The position numbers and the translations under genes are program-made. DNA of 44,308 bases from Zetaproteobacteria bacterium (lineage in GTDB: Bacteria > Pseudomonadota > Zetaproteobacteria > Mariprofundales > Mariprofundaceae), in contig PEAA01000014.1 in NCBI GenBank assembly GCA_002753275.1, forward strand, positions 1-44,308, written 5' to 3'. This document shows, in pieces, positions 24,603 to 33,122 of this stretch (within the stretch, counting starts at the first letter, position 1; each line of letters begins with the position of its first letter). The notes under the pieces were generated by a model that saw only the letters and a list, made by a program, of their open reading frames with translations, had not been told where the DNA came from and did not search any database.

Positions 24603-25658
24603 ATGCGCGCACTTGTTGTTGTTTGTCGATATCTGGGTGATGTTCTTTTAGCGACGCCACTTGCGCGAAGCTTACATCATGCAGGCTATAGCGTTGATTG
24701 GTTGGTTGCGCCTGGAACCGATAGCATCATCCATAACCAACCTTTTGCACAACACATTTATACACTCACGCCAAGTATTGCAGGAGCATATGCTGCAATA
24801 CAACAACTCAACCACCGCTATGATAAAGCATTTGTCATTAATGGCGCCGATCGCCCTATGCTTGTTTCACTGTTTTGTGCAAAACAAGTCTATGCATTGG
24901 TCCCTGCTCGAAAACAAGATGCTTGGAAACGATGGTTCACTACGGCCTACATCACCAACACCGCAACTGACCACATGGTTCATTACGCAATAGACATTGC
25001 AGCCCTCGCTAACATTCAACCATGCTATCAAGTGGGTATCGAATGGAGTGAAAAAGATCAACTCGCGGTCGCACAACAAGTCCCAACATCTATTCTCAAA
25101 TCCTTTGTTCACCTACACCCATTTGCACGATGGCGTTATAAATATTGGCCGGATCGTTATTGGCAAATATTGGCTCGGAAAATTTTACATCATGGATCTA
25201 ACATTGTGCTGACAGCAGCTCCGCACGAACGCAACTTGGCAGAAGCGCTGATGAATGACCCTCTTATTGACTCGAATAGGGTATGCATTCTCGCGGGTGA
25301 ACTCACATGGTCTCAATTGGCTTACCTTACCCATCAAGCCCGGGCTTATATTGGACTCGACACCGCCAACACCCATTTAGCTGCCAGCACAGGTACGCCT
25401 ACACTCGCCATTTTTGGCCCAACAAATCCTATCTATTGGGGACCCTGGCCTTACGGATATCACCATAAGTCTCCATATACTCCCAGTTCGCATTCAGGAA
25501 TACAATCGATCAACAATGTAACGCTTATTCAAGGTAGGCAAGCATGCGTTCCCTGTCAGCTTGAAGGATGTGACCGCCATAGCGAAAGCAATAGCACTTG
25601 CTTAGAGGACATTGATCCGGAACGCGTTTGGCAAGCGCTTTTGCCACACATCGCGTAA
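24603..25658 (+). CDS. GT9-family heptosyltransferase-like glycosyltransferase
   Basis: 351 aa from ATG 24603. N-terminus MRALVVVCRYLGDVLLATPL is the GT9 acceptor motif. The C-terminal half has HPFARWRYKYWPD and GLDTANTHLAASTGTPTLAIFGPTNP, the nucleotide-heptose-binding block. The C-terminal Cys cluster CVPCQLEGC...CL is shared with the two GT9 enzymes upstream. Since WaaF and WaaC are already accounted for, this is probably a WaaQ-type enzyme adding a further heptose branch; that role is inferred. By eye the sequence is more AT-rich than the waaF/waaC region. Confidence 0.85.
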   Translation: MRALVVVCRYLGDVLLATPLARSLHHAGYSVDWLVAPGTDSIIHNQPFAQHIYTLTPSIAGAYAAIQQLNHRYDKAFVINGADRPMLVSLFCAKQVYALVPARKQDAWKRWFTTAYITNTATDHMVHYAIDIAALANIQPCYQVGIEWSEKDQLAVAQQVPTSILKSFVHLHPFARWRYKYWPDRYWQILARKILHHGSNIVLTAAPHERNLAEALMNDPLIDSNRVCILAGELTWSQLAYLTHQARAYIGLDTANTHLAASTGTPTLAIFGPTNPIYWGPWPYGYHHKSPYTPSSHSGIQSINNVTLIQGRQACVPCQLEGCDRHSESNSTCLEDIDPERVWQALLPHIA

Positions 25659-25665
25659 CAAAATC

Positions 25666-26337
25666 ATGGTCAACTTTTTTCATGAGCTCGATAAAATCTT
25701 TGGCGACATTCGGAGCCTACCTAAAAGCCTATGGTTTAACTTTCACTATCTCAATTTTTTTAATGCAATTCGTCTACCCATATTGATTTCACATCGCGTC
25801 AAACTACGAAATCTAGGTGGCTCGATTCACATCAACCGTGTAAAAACAGGAACCATTCGCATCGGTTTTGGTGGTATGGGGCAACATTGTGGCGTGGTTG
25901 ATTCAGTCTTTTCTATGAAAAAAGGAGTCATTCAATTTGAAGGGAAAGTGCGTATTGGTTGTGCTGCAAATATCTTTATTCATGATGGTACACTTACGAT
26001 TGGTGACAACTTTGATGCATCCCGTAACCTTCTCATCATGTGCCAAAATAAAATTCATATCAAACACGATGTGCTTATCTCCTGGAATGTTTCAATCATG
26101 GATCATGATGGACACGACATCCAACAACACGGCGAATCTATCAATCCACCTCGTGCAATCGAAATAGGTTCACAAGTATGGATCGGGTGTAATAGCACGA
26201 TTTTAAAGGGAGCCCAACTCGCGGAACAAAGTGTTGTCGGAGCGCACGCGATCGTAACAGGATCCTTTCCTGCCCATGCACTCATTGCAGGGCAACCTGC
26301 CCGTCTCGTCAAACAGGATATCTCATGGCAACAATAA
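25666..26337 (+). CDS. Hexapeptide-repeat (left-handed beta-helix) acyltransferase
   Basis: 223 aa from ATG 25666. The middle and C-terminal parts carry hexapeptide turns such as GKVRIGCAANIFIHDGTLTI and IEIGSQVWIGCNSTILKGA, then VVGAHAIVTGSFPAHALIAGQPA, typical of WcaF/NodL-like O-acetyltransferases that use acetyl-CoA as trimers. The N-terminal 50 residues (FFHELDKIFGDIRSLPKSLW) are outside the repeat region. A probable function is O-acetylation of a sugar in the glycan. It overlaps galE by 13 bases. Confidence 0.85.
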   Translation: MVNFFHELDKIFGDIRSLPKSLWFNFHYLNFFNAIRLPILISHRVKLRNLGGSIHINRVKTGTIRIGFGGMGQHCGVVDSVFSMKKGVIQFEGKVRIGCAANIFIHDGTLTIGDNFDASRNLLIMCQNKIHIKHDVLISWNVSIMDHDGHDIQQHGESINPPRAIEIGSQVWIGCNSTILKGAQLAEQSVVGAHAIVTGSFPAHALIAGQPARLVKQDISWQQ

Positions 26338-27317
26338 AGCGTGCGCTCGTAACGGGTGGTGCGGGCTATATTGGTGCGCACATGGTCGATCTTTTACTCC
26401 AACAAGGATGGCATGTTGCTATCATCGACAATTTATCGTCTGGGCATCAAGATACGCTGGATCCACGCGCTGTTTTTTATGAAATTGATCTGTGTAATGC
26501 TGAGCAAACTGAGGCCGCACTCCTATCCATTCGCCCCGATGTAGTTTTCCATTTTGCAGCACTCTCAATCGTAAGTGAATCATTTTTGCAACCTGAATAC
26601 CATACCCTTCATAACATAAATTCGACCCGTAATCTTCTGCAAGGTATGCAAAAAGCGAACTGCCATGCACTTGTTTATTCATCAAGTTGTTCTGTCTATG
26701 GCAATGCACAAACCATTCCCATCCCCGAAGACCACCCGATCATCCCCCTCTCACCCTATGGCGAAAGCAAGGCTGTGTGTGAAAAACTTATTCAAGAAGC
26801 GAATCGCCAATGGCATTTAAATGCTATCATTTTACGATACTTTAATGTCGCGGGTTGTGCGAACAAATGGCGGCTTCGTGAACGCCATGAGCCAGAAACA
26901 CACCTTATTCCCAATCTGTTAACCGCCAGCCTCTATCACACGCCCTTTTTCCTTTACGGAAATGACCACCCAACCCCAGATGGCACGGCAATTCGTGACT
27001 ACATCCATGTTCTTGATTTAACAGAAGCCCACCTTCTTGCAGCCAATGCCTTATCCAGCGGTGAGCAAGGTGTGCAGATCTTTAATCTTGGGAGCGGTCA
27101 AGGCTCTTCGGTTCAACAAGTCATCCACCTCACAGGAAAAATCACCGGAAAACCTCTAGTCGTAGAGACCCATCCCGCACGCCAAGGCGATGCCCCCATA
27201 TTGTTTTCTGACACCCGGTGCTGGCAACAATGGAGTCAAAAGGCGGCGATGCTTCACGATCTTGATAGCATGATTCGCAGCGCATGGCATATCGTTAACC
27301 ACGATAAAGTACAATGA
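26325..27317 (+). CDS. galE: UDP-glucose 4-epimerase
   Basis: 330 aa, the normal length. NAD-dependent interconversion of UDP-glucose and UDP-galactose (or the GlcNAc/GalNAc pair). Rossmann motif VTGGAGYIGAHMVDLL at 9-24, FHFAALSIVSES, catalytic serine region VYSSSCSVYG and the YxxxK dyad in PYGESKAVCEK, then DGTAIRDYIHVLDL. It provides a galactose-type donor for the glycosyltransferases downstream. Between ILRYFNVAGC and THLIPNLL the usual GEDP-type wording is replaced by ANKWRLRERHEPE, which could alter substrate choice. ATGA coupling to the next gene. Confidence 0.92.
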   Translation: MATIKRALVTGGAGYIGAHMVDLLLQQGWHVAIIDNLSSGHQDTLDPRAVFYEIDLCNAEQTEAALLSIRPDVVFHFAALSIVSESFLQPEYHTLHNINSTRNLLQGMQKANCHALVYSSSCSVYGNAQTIPIPEDHPIIPLSPYGESKAVCEKLIQEANRQWHLNAIILRYFNVAGCANKWRLRERHEPETHLIPNLLTASLYHTPFFLYGNDHPTPDGTAIRDYIHVLDLTEAHLLAANALSSGEQGVQIFNLGSGQGSSVQQVIHLTGKITGKPLVVETHPARQGDAPILFSDTRCWQQWSQKAAMLHDLDSMIRSAWHIVNHDKVQ

Positions 27318-28135
27318 TACACCCCATGCAGATCGGCGTAATCATCTCCACCTATAACAAACCGAAAGAGCTTGAACTGGTGTTGCAAGGCTGGGCAAAC
27401 CAACATGACAAGAACTGTATCATCTATGTTGCCGATGATGGTTCAAGCCATGAAACAGCAGCAATGATTGAGCGACTCATAAAGAGTAACTACCCTCTTC
27501 CTCTGCACCATGTTTGGCAAAAAGATGATGGTTTTCGACTCTCACGCATTCGAAATCTTGCCATTGCCGCGGCAACATCGTGTGATTATCTTATTATTAC
27601 CGATGGTGACTGTATCCCTCTTCCTGACATGATTGCTGCGCATCGCCATCATGCATCTCGAGGCCATTTCCTTAATGGTGGTCGCCTGCTTCTTTCTGAG
27701 CCATTCACCCACCAATTACTCTCTCATCCCTGGGAATTAGCGAAGGAATCAACCGTCACTCTACTCAAACGATGTATGCGCGGCGAAATCAACCGAATGT
27801 TCCCTCTATTACTCCCCATCATGACAACAAAACCCAATCAAAAATTGGTGGGGCTACGCGGATGCCACCTATCATTTTGGCGTGATGATCTCATCAAAAC
27901 CAATGGCTTTGATGAGATCTATCATGGTTGGGGGCGTGAAGATTCCGACATTGCCGCCCGTTTATTTCATAGTGGCGTGTTGCGTAAAGATCTAAAAGGC
28001 ATACCACTGCTACACATCTGGCATTATGAAGCCAATCGTTCATCCCTACACCATAATGACGCCCTGCTTAGCGAATGCCTAAAAGAAAAAAGGCAAAAAG
28101 CACGCATAGGCATTGATGCACTCACGCATGTATAA
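27314..28135 (+). CDS. Glycosyltransferase family 2 protein
   Basis: 273 aa. N-terminal GT-A fold: IGVIISTYNKPKELELVLQG, YVADDGSS (nucleotide-binding Asp) and LIITDGDCIP (DxD-type metal motif near residue 96). The C-terminal region has GLRGCHLSFWRDDL, NGFDEIYHGWGREDSDIAARL, the ED base motif, and HIWHYEANR. The GWGREDSD pattern is seen in galactosyl/GalNAc-transferase-like GT2 enzymes (Glyco_transf_7C-like C-terminus). This fits with galE directly upstream, though the transferred sugar is not proven. Overlaps galE by ATGA and the next gene by 8 bases. Confidence 0.88.
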   Translation: MIHPMQIGVIISTYNKPKELELVLQGWANQHDKNCIIYVADDGSSHETAAMIERLIKSNYPLPLHHVWQKDDGFRLSRIRNLAIAAATSCDYLIITDGDCIPLPDMIAAHRHHASRGHFLNGGRLLLSEPFTHQLLSHPWELAKESTVTLLKRCMRGEINRMFPLLLPIMTTKPNQKLVGLRGCHLSFWRDDLIKTNGFDEIYHGWGREDSDIAARLFHSGVLRKDLKGIPLLHIWHYEANRSSLHHNDALLSECLKEKRQKARIGIDALTHV

Positions 28136-28904
28136 AGTATCTGTCTATATTCCAGTCCTCAATGAAGAGGATAAGATTGAGGATGCATTAAAAAGTGTCT
28201 CTTGGGCCGATGAGGTTATTATCATCAACACTGGCTGTACCGATAATACCCTTGAGATTGCCCGCCGCTATACCGATCGCATTGTGCCCTGTAAGTTTGA
28301 GGGATTTGGGAAACTTCGCAACTTCGGCATCGACCAGTGTACCTACCCATGGATACTAAGTATTGATGCTGACGAACGCTGCACACCTGAACTAGCAACA
28401 GAGATTCGTCAGGCACTGGCGCAGGAGAACCTATCCGATGCCTACTGGATTCCACGCCGAAACTGGTTTATGGGGCGCTGGATCAAACATGGCGACTGGT
28501 ACCCTGACTACTGTCAGCCGAAACTGTTCAAAGCGGATAAGATGCGTTACCGCGATGAAGATGAGGTGCATGAGGGCTGGGATGTGAAGGGCTCTATCGG
28601 CTATCTGACATCGGATGTACTGCACTTCTCTTTCGCTTCGCTCTCCGATGTGCTAAGAAAGGTGGACAGCTACTCCGAACTCGGTGCCGATAAGTTAATA
28701 CGACAAAACAGAAGCCATGGAATCGGCAAAGCATTTCTGCGCGGTCTCTGGGCCTTTATCCGCATCTACATCCTGAAACGCTCTTTTCTGGATGGCTGGG
28801 CGGGCTTCGTCATTGCCCTTAGTAATTTTCAAGGAACTTTTTATCGCCATGCCAAACACGCATGGAAAAAAAATCACTGGGACCAACCACCACCATGGAA
28901 ATGA
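28128..28904 (+). CDS. Glycosyltransferase family 2 protein, WaaE/KdtX-like
   Basis: 258 aa from ATG 28128, which overlaps the previous stop; an ATG four codons upstream is also possible. It starts VSVYIPVLNEEDKIEDALKS, then SWADEVIIINTGCTDNT, FGKLRNFGID, and LSIDADERCTPEL as the DxD region. KLFKADKMRYRDEDEVHE and the C-terminal amphipathic LRGLWAFIRIYIL...LDGWAGF segment match WaaE-type enzymes that add glucose to the inner-core heptose. Acceptor and donor are inferred from family and location. The stop overlaps the next start by ATGA. Confidence 0.87.
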   Translation: MYKVSVYIPVLNEEDKIEDALKSVSWADEVIIINTGCTDNTLEIARRYTDRIVPCKFEGFGKLRNFGIDQCTYPWILSIDADERCTPELATEIRQALAQENLSDAYWIPRRNWFMGRWIKHGDWYPDYCQPKLFKADKMRYRDEDEVHEGWDVKGSIGYLTSDVLHFSFASLSDVLRKVDSYSELGADKLIRQNRSHGIGKAFLRGLWAFIRIYILKRSFLDGWAGFVIALSNFQGTFYRHAKHAWKKNHWDQPPPWK

Positions 28905-30004
28905 AACGACCCATCGCCTTTATCTCCAAAAGTGTCGCCCCCATGGGTGGACTTGAAGCGGACATGATCAAGTGTATGCGTGCATTAAGTCTCGCAGGGC
29001 ATTCTGTGCATGTTTTGTATGGTTTCAAACAAAAGGGAACCGACGAAGCTTTAGCAGGATGCCCAAATATTCAATTTCATTCTATCCCCATGGTCAAGCG
29101 CCCCCCTGTCATTGGACAAATCATGCTCTTCCATGGTATCAAGAAAGCCTTGCCTCAACTCAAAAAGCAATACCCCAATCTGCTCACCATCACCCTGGAA
29201 CGGCTTCCTTTTGGTGATATTCATATTGGAGCTGCGCCCCAATCCTTATGGACACAAGCACGCAAGCGCATGGGACTCTCTCCTTTTTCTCAACCAGCCT
29301 ATCGCTATTGGCTCAAAAAAATGGATCAAATGGTACAACGCAATCCCAACCATACGCTTGTTATATTCTCTGAACGAGATCGCCTCGCGTTAATCGATGC
29401 GGGCGTTTCTGAATCGCATGTTGTGCGTCTGTTGATTCCAACAGACACACAACGCTTTCTGCCAAATGATGCTTCAAAGCGCAATTATATCACCATTATT
29501 GGTGCCAATCCGAAACTCAAGGGTATTTCTCTCATGCTACAAGCATGGCCAGAAATATCACGACAACATCCTGCGTTAACATTAAGAATTGTTACCAAAG
29601 GATGGAAAGTGAGGAAACTTGTCGAACAAGCCGATGCGGAAAAGATTGAACTCTGCGAATTCATTCCCAATGTAGAGTACTATTATCAAACATCTCGAAT
29701 TCTTGTCGCCCCCTCCATGTTTGAAACATGGGGCAATGTTATTCCTGAAGCGTTGGCATCAGGCGTTCCAGTGGTCACCACATTGCATGTGCCTGCCCAC
29801 GAATTGATCTGTCACCCCCTTCATGGTGTAACGATAACACAAGAGGACTCCAAAATGCTCACAGAAGCCATATGCAACACATTAAATCAACCTATGGATC
29901 CACCGAGTCAAGCGTTTCGCCACCAACGCGTGATAGAATATATGACAAAATTTCCAAACCTTGTAGATTGGCTCGCAGACTATGCTAAGGAAGAAATTTC
30001 ATGA
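28901..30004 (+). CDS. Glycosyltransferase family 4 protein
   Basis: 367 aa from ATG 28901, chosen because it overlaps the preceding stop as ATGA, like most junctions in this locus; an earlier ATG at 28862 is within the upstream gene. GT-B fold: N-terminal SKSVAPMGGLEADMIKCMRA, central LLIPTDTQRFLPND and GANPKLKGISLMLQAW, and the EX7E donor motif in PSMFETWGNVIPEALASGVP. WaaG-like in outline (adds a hexose to the core), but not close enough to name. Coupled to the next gene by ATGA. Confidence 0.88.
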   Translation: MKRPIAFISKSVAPMGGLEADMIKCMRALSLAGHSVHVLYGFKQKGTDEALAGCPNIQFHSIPMVKRPPVIGQIMLFHGIKKALPQLKKQYPNLLTITLERLPFGDIHIGAAPQSLWTQARKRMGLSPFSQPAYRYWLKKMDQMVQRNPNHTLVIFSERDRLALIDAGVSESHVVRLLIPTDTQRFLPNDASKRNYITIIGANPKLKGISLMLQAWPEISRQHPALTLRIVTKGWKVRKLVEQADAEKIELCEFIPNVEYYYQTSRILVAPSMFETWGNVIPEALASGVPVVTTLHVPAHELICHPLHGVTITQEDSKMLTEAICNTLNQPMDPPSQAFRHQRVIEYMTKFPNLVDWLADYAKEEIS

Positions 30005-30720
30005 ATCAGATTGATGCAGCCTTTGTTAAAGCATTTTTGGAAAACTGGCAGCAAAAAAACGAGACGATCGAACTTGATACAATCGCAGCCCACCCAACCA
30101 CAATCGCTCTCAACGGCGCAGAAATTCCTCAAACGGCACAAGTAAATTCACGATATGGTCGTTTCCTTTACCATCTTGTCAAACAATTCAAACCCCAAAA
30201 AGTTTTGGAAATTGGCATGGCCAATGGTGTCAGCTCTGCATATATCGCCAGTGCCATGGCAACATACCAACCTGAATCAGGAAACCATACGATCATAGAT
30301 CCTTTTCAATCCACGGACTGGCAAGGTGCAGGCAAGCACCTCTTGCAACGCCTCCATCTTGATCGTTATACACAGCTGATTGAACACTACTCCATCCATG
30401 CTGTCACACAGCTAGAAGATGCAGGAAAACGGTTCGACTTTGCCTTTATTGATGGTAACCATTGCCTTGATTACACTTTAGCTGATGTTATTGTGGCAGA
30501 CCGCGTGCTCAATATTGGCGGGCTTATCGCCCTTGATGATTCAATGGCTTATGGTGTCAATATCGCCATCCCATACTTGGATCAACATCGTCCCAATTTA
30601 AGACGAATCCTACTTGACCCTCCTGCTATTCATTGGCTACGCGAAAAATGGTTCAAACGGCGTCGCATCACTATTTATCAAAAAATTGCCGAAGATACGC
30701 GTGGCGCTGATACGATCTAA
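30001..30720 (+). CDS. Class I SAM-dependent methyltransferase (Methyltransf_24-like)
   Basis: 239 aa. After an N-terminal helical region, motif I is KVLEIGMANGVSSAYIASAM near 67-86. Then come HTIIDPFQSTDW (acidic end of strand beta2) and FDFAFIDGNHCLDYTLADV, a pattern of the Methyltransf_24 family, with NIGGLIALDDSMAYGV. Such enzymes often act on sugars or small O-acceptors and use a metal near the DGNH segment. Overlaps the GT4 gene by ATGA. Confidence 0.83.
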   Translation: MNQIDAAFVKAFLENWQQKNETIELDTIAAHPTTIALNGAEIPQTAQVNSRYGRFLYHLVKQFKPQKVLEIGMANGVSSAYIASAMATYQPESGNHTIIDPFQSTDWQGAGKHLLQRLHLDRYTQLIEHYSIHAVTQLEDAGKRFDFAFIDGNHCLDYTLADVIVADRVLNIGGLIALDDSMAYGVNIAIPYLDQHRPNLRRILLDPPAIHWLREKWFKRRRITIYQKIAEDTRGADTI

Positions 30721-30729
30721 CCCACACCT

Positions 30730-31758
30730 ATGACTCAAACATATTCACATTGCCCTCTTTGCAGCTCAAATGATCTCAAACTGCTTTTCTCTGGCATTGA
30801 TCGTATGTATGGCAACCCGGGGGCCTTTCCAGTCGTCCGCTGTCTTTCTTGCTCACTATGTTTTTTAAATCATCAATTTACACCCGAAGAGCTATCTCAA
30901 TACTATCCAAATACTTACTATGCCTATCAAGGTGAAGAAACCACACTGCACCGACCACGATTCAAACAGTGGGAATTAAATCTACGCACAGCCGTTGAGC
31001 ATGAAGCATTGTCTCAATTCTGTGCCTATCCACGCCAGCACAGGGCAACACCGCTGGTTCGCTTTCTCGCCAAGCGCAAATCGAAAAAATATGCACAACT
31101 TCCACATTATATCAAAGGTGGAAAACTTCTCGATGTTGGATGCGGTGGAGGCAACTACCTTGCATCCATGCGCAAATTAGGCTGGCATGTCGAAGGCATC
31201 GAGCCAAGCCACAGTGGCGTTGAGGCTTGCCTTGCTCAAGGCATTACGGCCCATGAAGGCACCTTAGAGAGCGTCTATCTTCCAGATCACACCTTTGACT
31301 TCATTCGTTTTGAACATGTCTTAGAACATGTTCCTGACCCCCTTCGTGCATTACAAGAAGCATCACGAATGCTCAAAAAGAAGGGCATCATCCGTGTACA
31401 AGTTCCCAATATCGATGGGTTGCCTGCGCGATGGTTTGGTACCTATTGGTACCATTTAGATACACCGCGCCATCTCTTTTGGTTTAATCAAAAGACCTTA
31501 CATCAATTGGTAACAAAGGCGAACTTATCCATTAAGAGCAGTCAAATTAGCAATGATTACTCCGATATATCTGATAGTCTCATCTATTGGTTGAAGGAGT
31601 ACTGGCCGTGGCTTGCAAAAAGAATGGGGCAAAGAAAAACATTATGGAAAATTTGCAATAAAATCTTAATGCCAGTGAGAATCTGGATGAATAGCAATCA
31701 ATCAGGAAGTATTCTTACAATTGAAATACAACATCATGATCAGGGAATCGTTAAATGA
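30730..31758 (+). CDS. SAM-dependent methyltransferase with N-terminal zinc ribbon
   Basis: 342 aa. An N-terminal CPLC...CLSC pair (residues 9-12 and about 38-41) makes a small zinc ribbon. The methyltransferase core has motif I LLDVGCGGGNYLASM near 136-150, then GIEPS, FDFIRFEHVLEHVPDP and LKKKGIIRVQVPN, a Methyltransf_23-type arrangement. This two-part design is common in sugar methyltransferases of polysaccharide clusters. The C-terminal region contains DTPRHLFWFNQKTL, also typical. Followed by a truncated methyltransferase with ATGA overlap. Confidence 0.87.
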   Translation: MTQTYSHCPLCSSNDLKLLFSGIDRMYGNPGAFPVVRCLSCSLCFLNHQFTPEELSQYYPNTYYAYQGEETTLHRPRFKQWELNLRTAVEHEALSQFCAYPRQHRATPLVRFLAKRKSKKYAQLPHYIKGGKLLDVGCGGGNYLASMRKLGWHVEGIEPSHSGVEACLAQGITAHEGTLESVYLPDHTFDFIRFEHVLEHVPDPLRALQEASRMLKKKGIIRVQVPNIDGLPARWFGTYWYHLDTPRHLFWFNQKTLHQLVTKANLSIKSSQISNDYSDISDSLIYWLKEYWPWLAKRMGQRKTLWKICNKILMPVRIWMNSNQSGSILTIEIQHHDQGIVK

Positions 31759-32174
31759 ATAAAGCTTGCATGGATTTCGTAATGAACGCGATGAAAGATC
31801 AAAACTTTAATGGTGCAAACATATTGGAAGTAGGTTCATATGATCACAATGGTACAGTCAGACCCGCTTTCACCTCTTTTCAACCCAACGAATACATTGG
31901 AATAGATATATGTGAAGGGCCCGGTGTATTCATCAAAGCTAGAAAAACAAATTGCACATTAACAGACCTTAACCCGTTAAACTTATTTAGCATTTTGACA
32001 GGAGATCGAAAACATAGTTTCTCTTCAGAAGAGATCGCGGCATTTAATCAATTACCAGAAGAAGATTTAGAGCTTTTGTGGTACTCGCCAAGCCGCCGTT
32101 GGTATAGAAAACATTTGAGAAAGCCTTGGCGAAAATTTGAAAAATCTATCGTCCAGATGCTTCATTTAAAATAA
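31755..32174 (+). CDS. Truncated or chimeric methyltransferase-like protein
   Basis: 139 aa. The N-terminal half (ILEVGSYDHNGTVRP, then YIGIDICEGPGVFIKA) is a clear SAM-binding motif I and acidic loop of a class I methyltransferase. A normal enzyme would then continue with at least 100 residues of core strands, including a D-V/I and LEH-type motif. Instead the sequence switches after about residue 63 to a short, unrelated, charged tail (EEDLELLWYSPSRRWYRKHLRKPW). I found no continuation of the missing core nearby. It may be a deletion remnant or a small protein with a new function. By eye it is AT-rich compared with neighbours. The ATGA overlap with the upstream gene shows it is still in the translational chain. 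Confidence 0.6.
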   Translation: MNKACMDFVMNAMKDQNFNGANILEVGSYDHNGTVRPAFTSFQPNEYIGIDICEGPGVFIKARKTNCTLTDLNPLNLFSILTGDRKHSFSSEEIAAFNQLPEEDLELLWYSPSRRWYRKHLRKPWRKFEKSIVQMLHLK

Positions 32175-32180
32175 ACGCTC

Positions 32181-33104
32181 ATGATCAGCATTATCACTGC
32201 CGTCCACAATCAACTTGAAATCAACAAGTTATTCCTCCGTTTCCTGGAAAAGAATACCCATCACCCTTACGAACTAATCATTATTGATAACCACTCAACA
32301 GATGGCTCAGCCGATCTATTTGAAGCGCATGGAGCAACCGTCATTCGTAATCCAGAAAATCATTGCTATCCAGACTCCCAAAATATGGGAATGGCGTTGG
32401 CAAAGCATGATTACTTTGCCTTCCTCAACAATGATATTTGCGTTGCTCCAAACTGGGATAAACTCGCCATTGAAGCGATGAAAATTCATGGGCTTGATAT
32501 CGCATCGTTAGGCAGTTGGGAAGTCCTTGAAGAGCCGCACCAGCGTCGTTCCTTTCATCAAAAATGGAAATGGATCCGTAAAGGAAAGCGTTATCTTAGT
32601 GGCGATGCCGATCAACTTGAAAAGATGGTACACCGCTTGCATGGCATGCCCTTTGAACAATGGTGCGAAAAGCAGTACCAAGAGCACTATCCCCGTGTAT
32701 ATATGGGCGTCTGTGGCTCTGCAGTTTTCACATCAAGAAACGCTTGGGATATTTTATACCAACATGATGGCATGCAAGGTTGGGATGTTCAAATGGAAGG
32801 GTCGGACTGGGATTTGCATATGCGCATCACACAACGGGCCATTGAGTGCGGTGATATTCGTCCTCCTCATATCATTCCATGGGCGCTTCATCACCACTTT
32901 TCTCGCGTTACCTTTCGCTCCACCCCTGAACCGCGCATATGTGACCATCGTCACATGGGGATTCAAGAGAAATGGAGCGAACATCAACTCGCACAATTTG
33001 GTCCAAAACAGTTACAAGAAGCTCCCAGCATCAAACAACAGTTAAGACGCATACTTAAATCATTGCGTATCACGAAGCCAGGAAAAAGTCGTGAAACTGT
33101 ATAA
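32181..33104 (+). CDS. Glycosyltransferase family 2 protein
   Basis: 307 aa. N-terminal MISIITAVHNQLEINKLFL, then LIIIDNHSTDGS and YFAFLNNDICVAPNW, the GT-A metal motif (NND). MGVCGSAVFTSRNAWD and MEGSDWDLHMRI follow, then an extended His-rich IIPWALHHHFSR region. Rhamnosyl- or galactosyl-like GT2 enzymes share this layout, but the sugar cannot be named. It lies six bases after the truncated methyltransferase and 18 bases before the ligase-like gene. Confidence 0.87.
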   Translation: MISIITAVHNQLEINKLFLRFLEKNTHHPYELIIIDNHSTDGSADLFEAHGATVIRNPENHCYPDSQNMGMALAKHDYFAFLNNDICVAPNWDKLAIEAMKIHGLDIASLGSWEVLEEPHQRRSFHQKWKWIRKGKRYLSGDADQLEKMVHRLHGMPFEQWCEKQYQEHYPRVYMGVCGSAVFTSRNAWDILYQHDGMQGWDVQMEGSDWDLHMRITQRAIECGDIRPPHIIPWALHHHFSRVTFRSTPEPRICDHRHMGIQEKWSEHQLAQFGPKQLQEAPSIKQQLRRILKSLRITKPGKSRETV

Positions 33105-33122
33105 ATTGAGCCGAAACAACGG

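Noticed and set aside
17358-25658. Cysteine clusters at the C-termini of all three GT9 enzymes as a novel metal site
   Set aside because: A CxPC...C cluster in this position is common among heptosyltransferases, so it is not specific to this locus.
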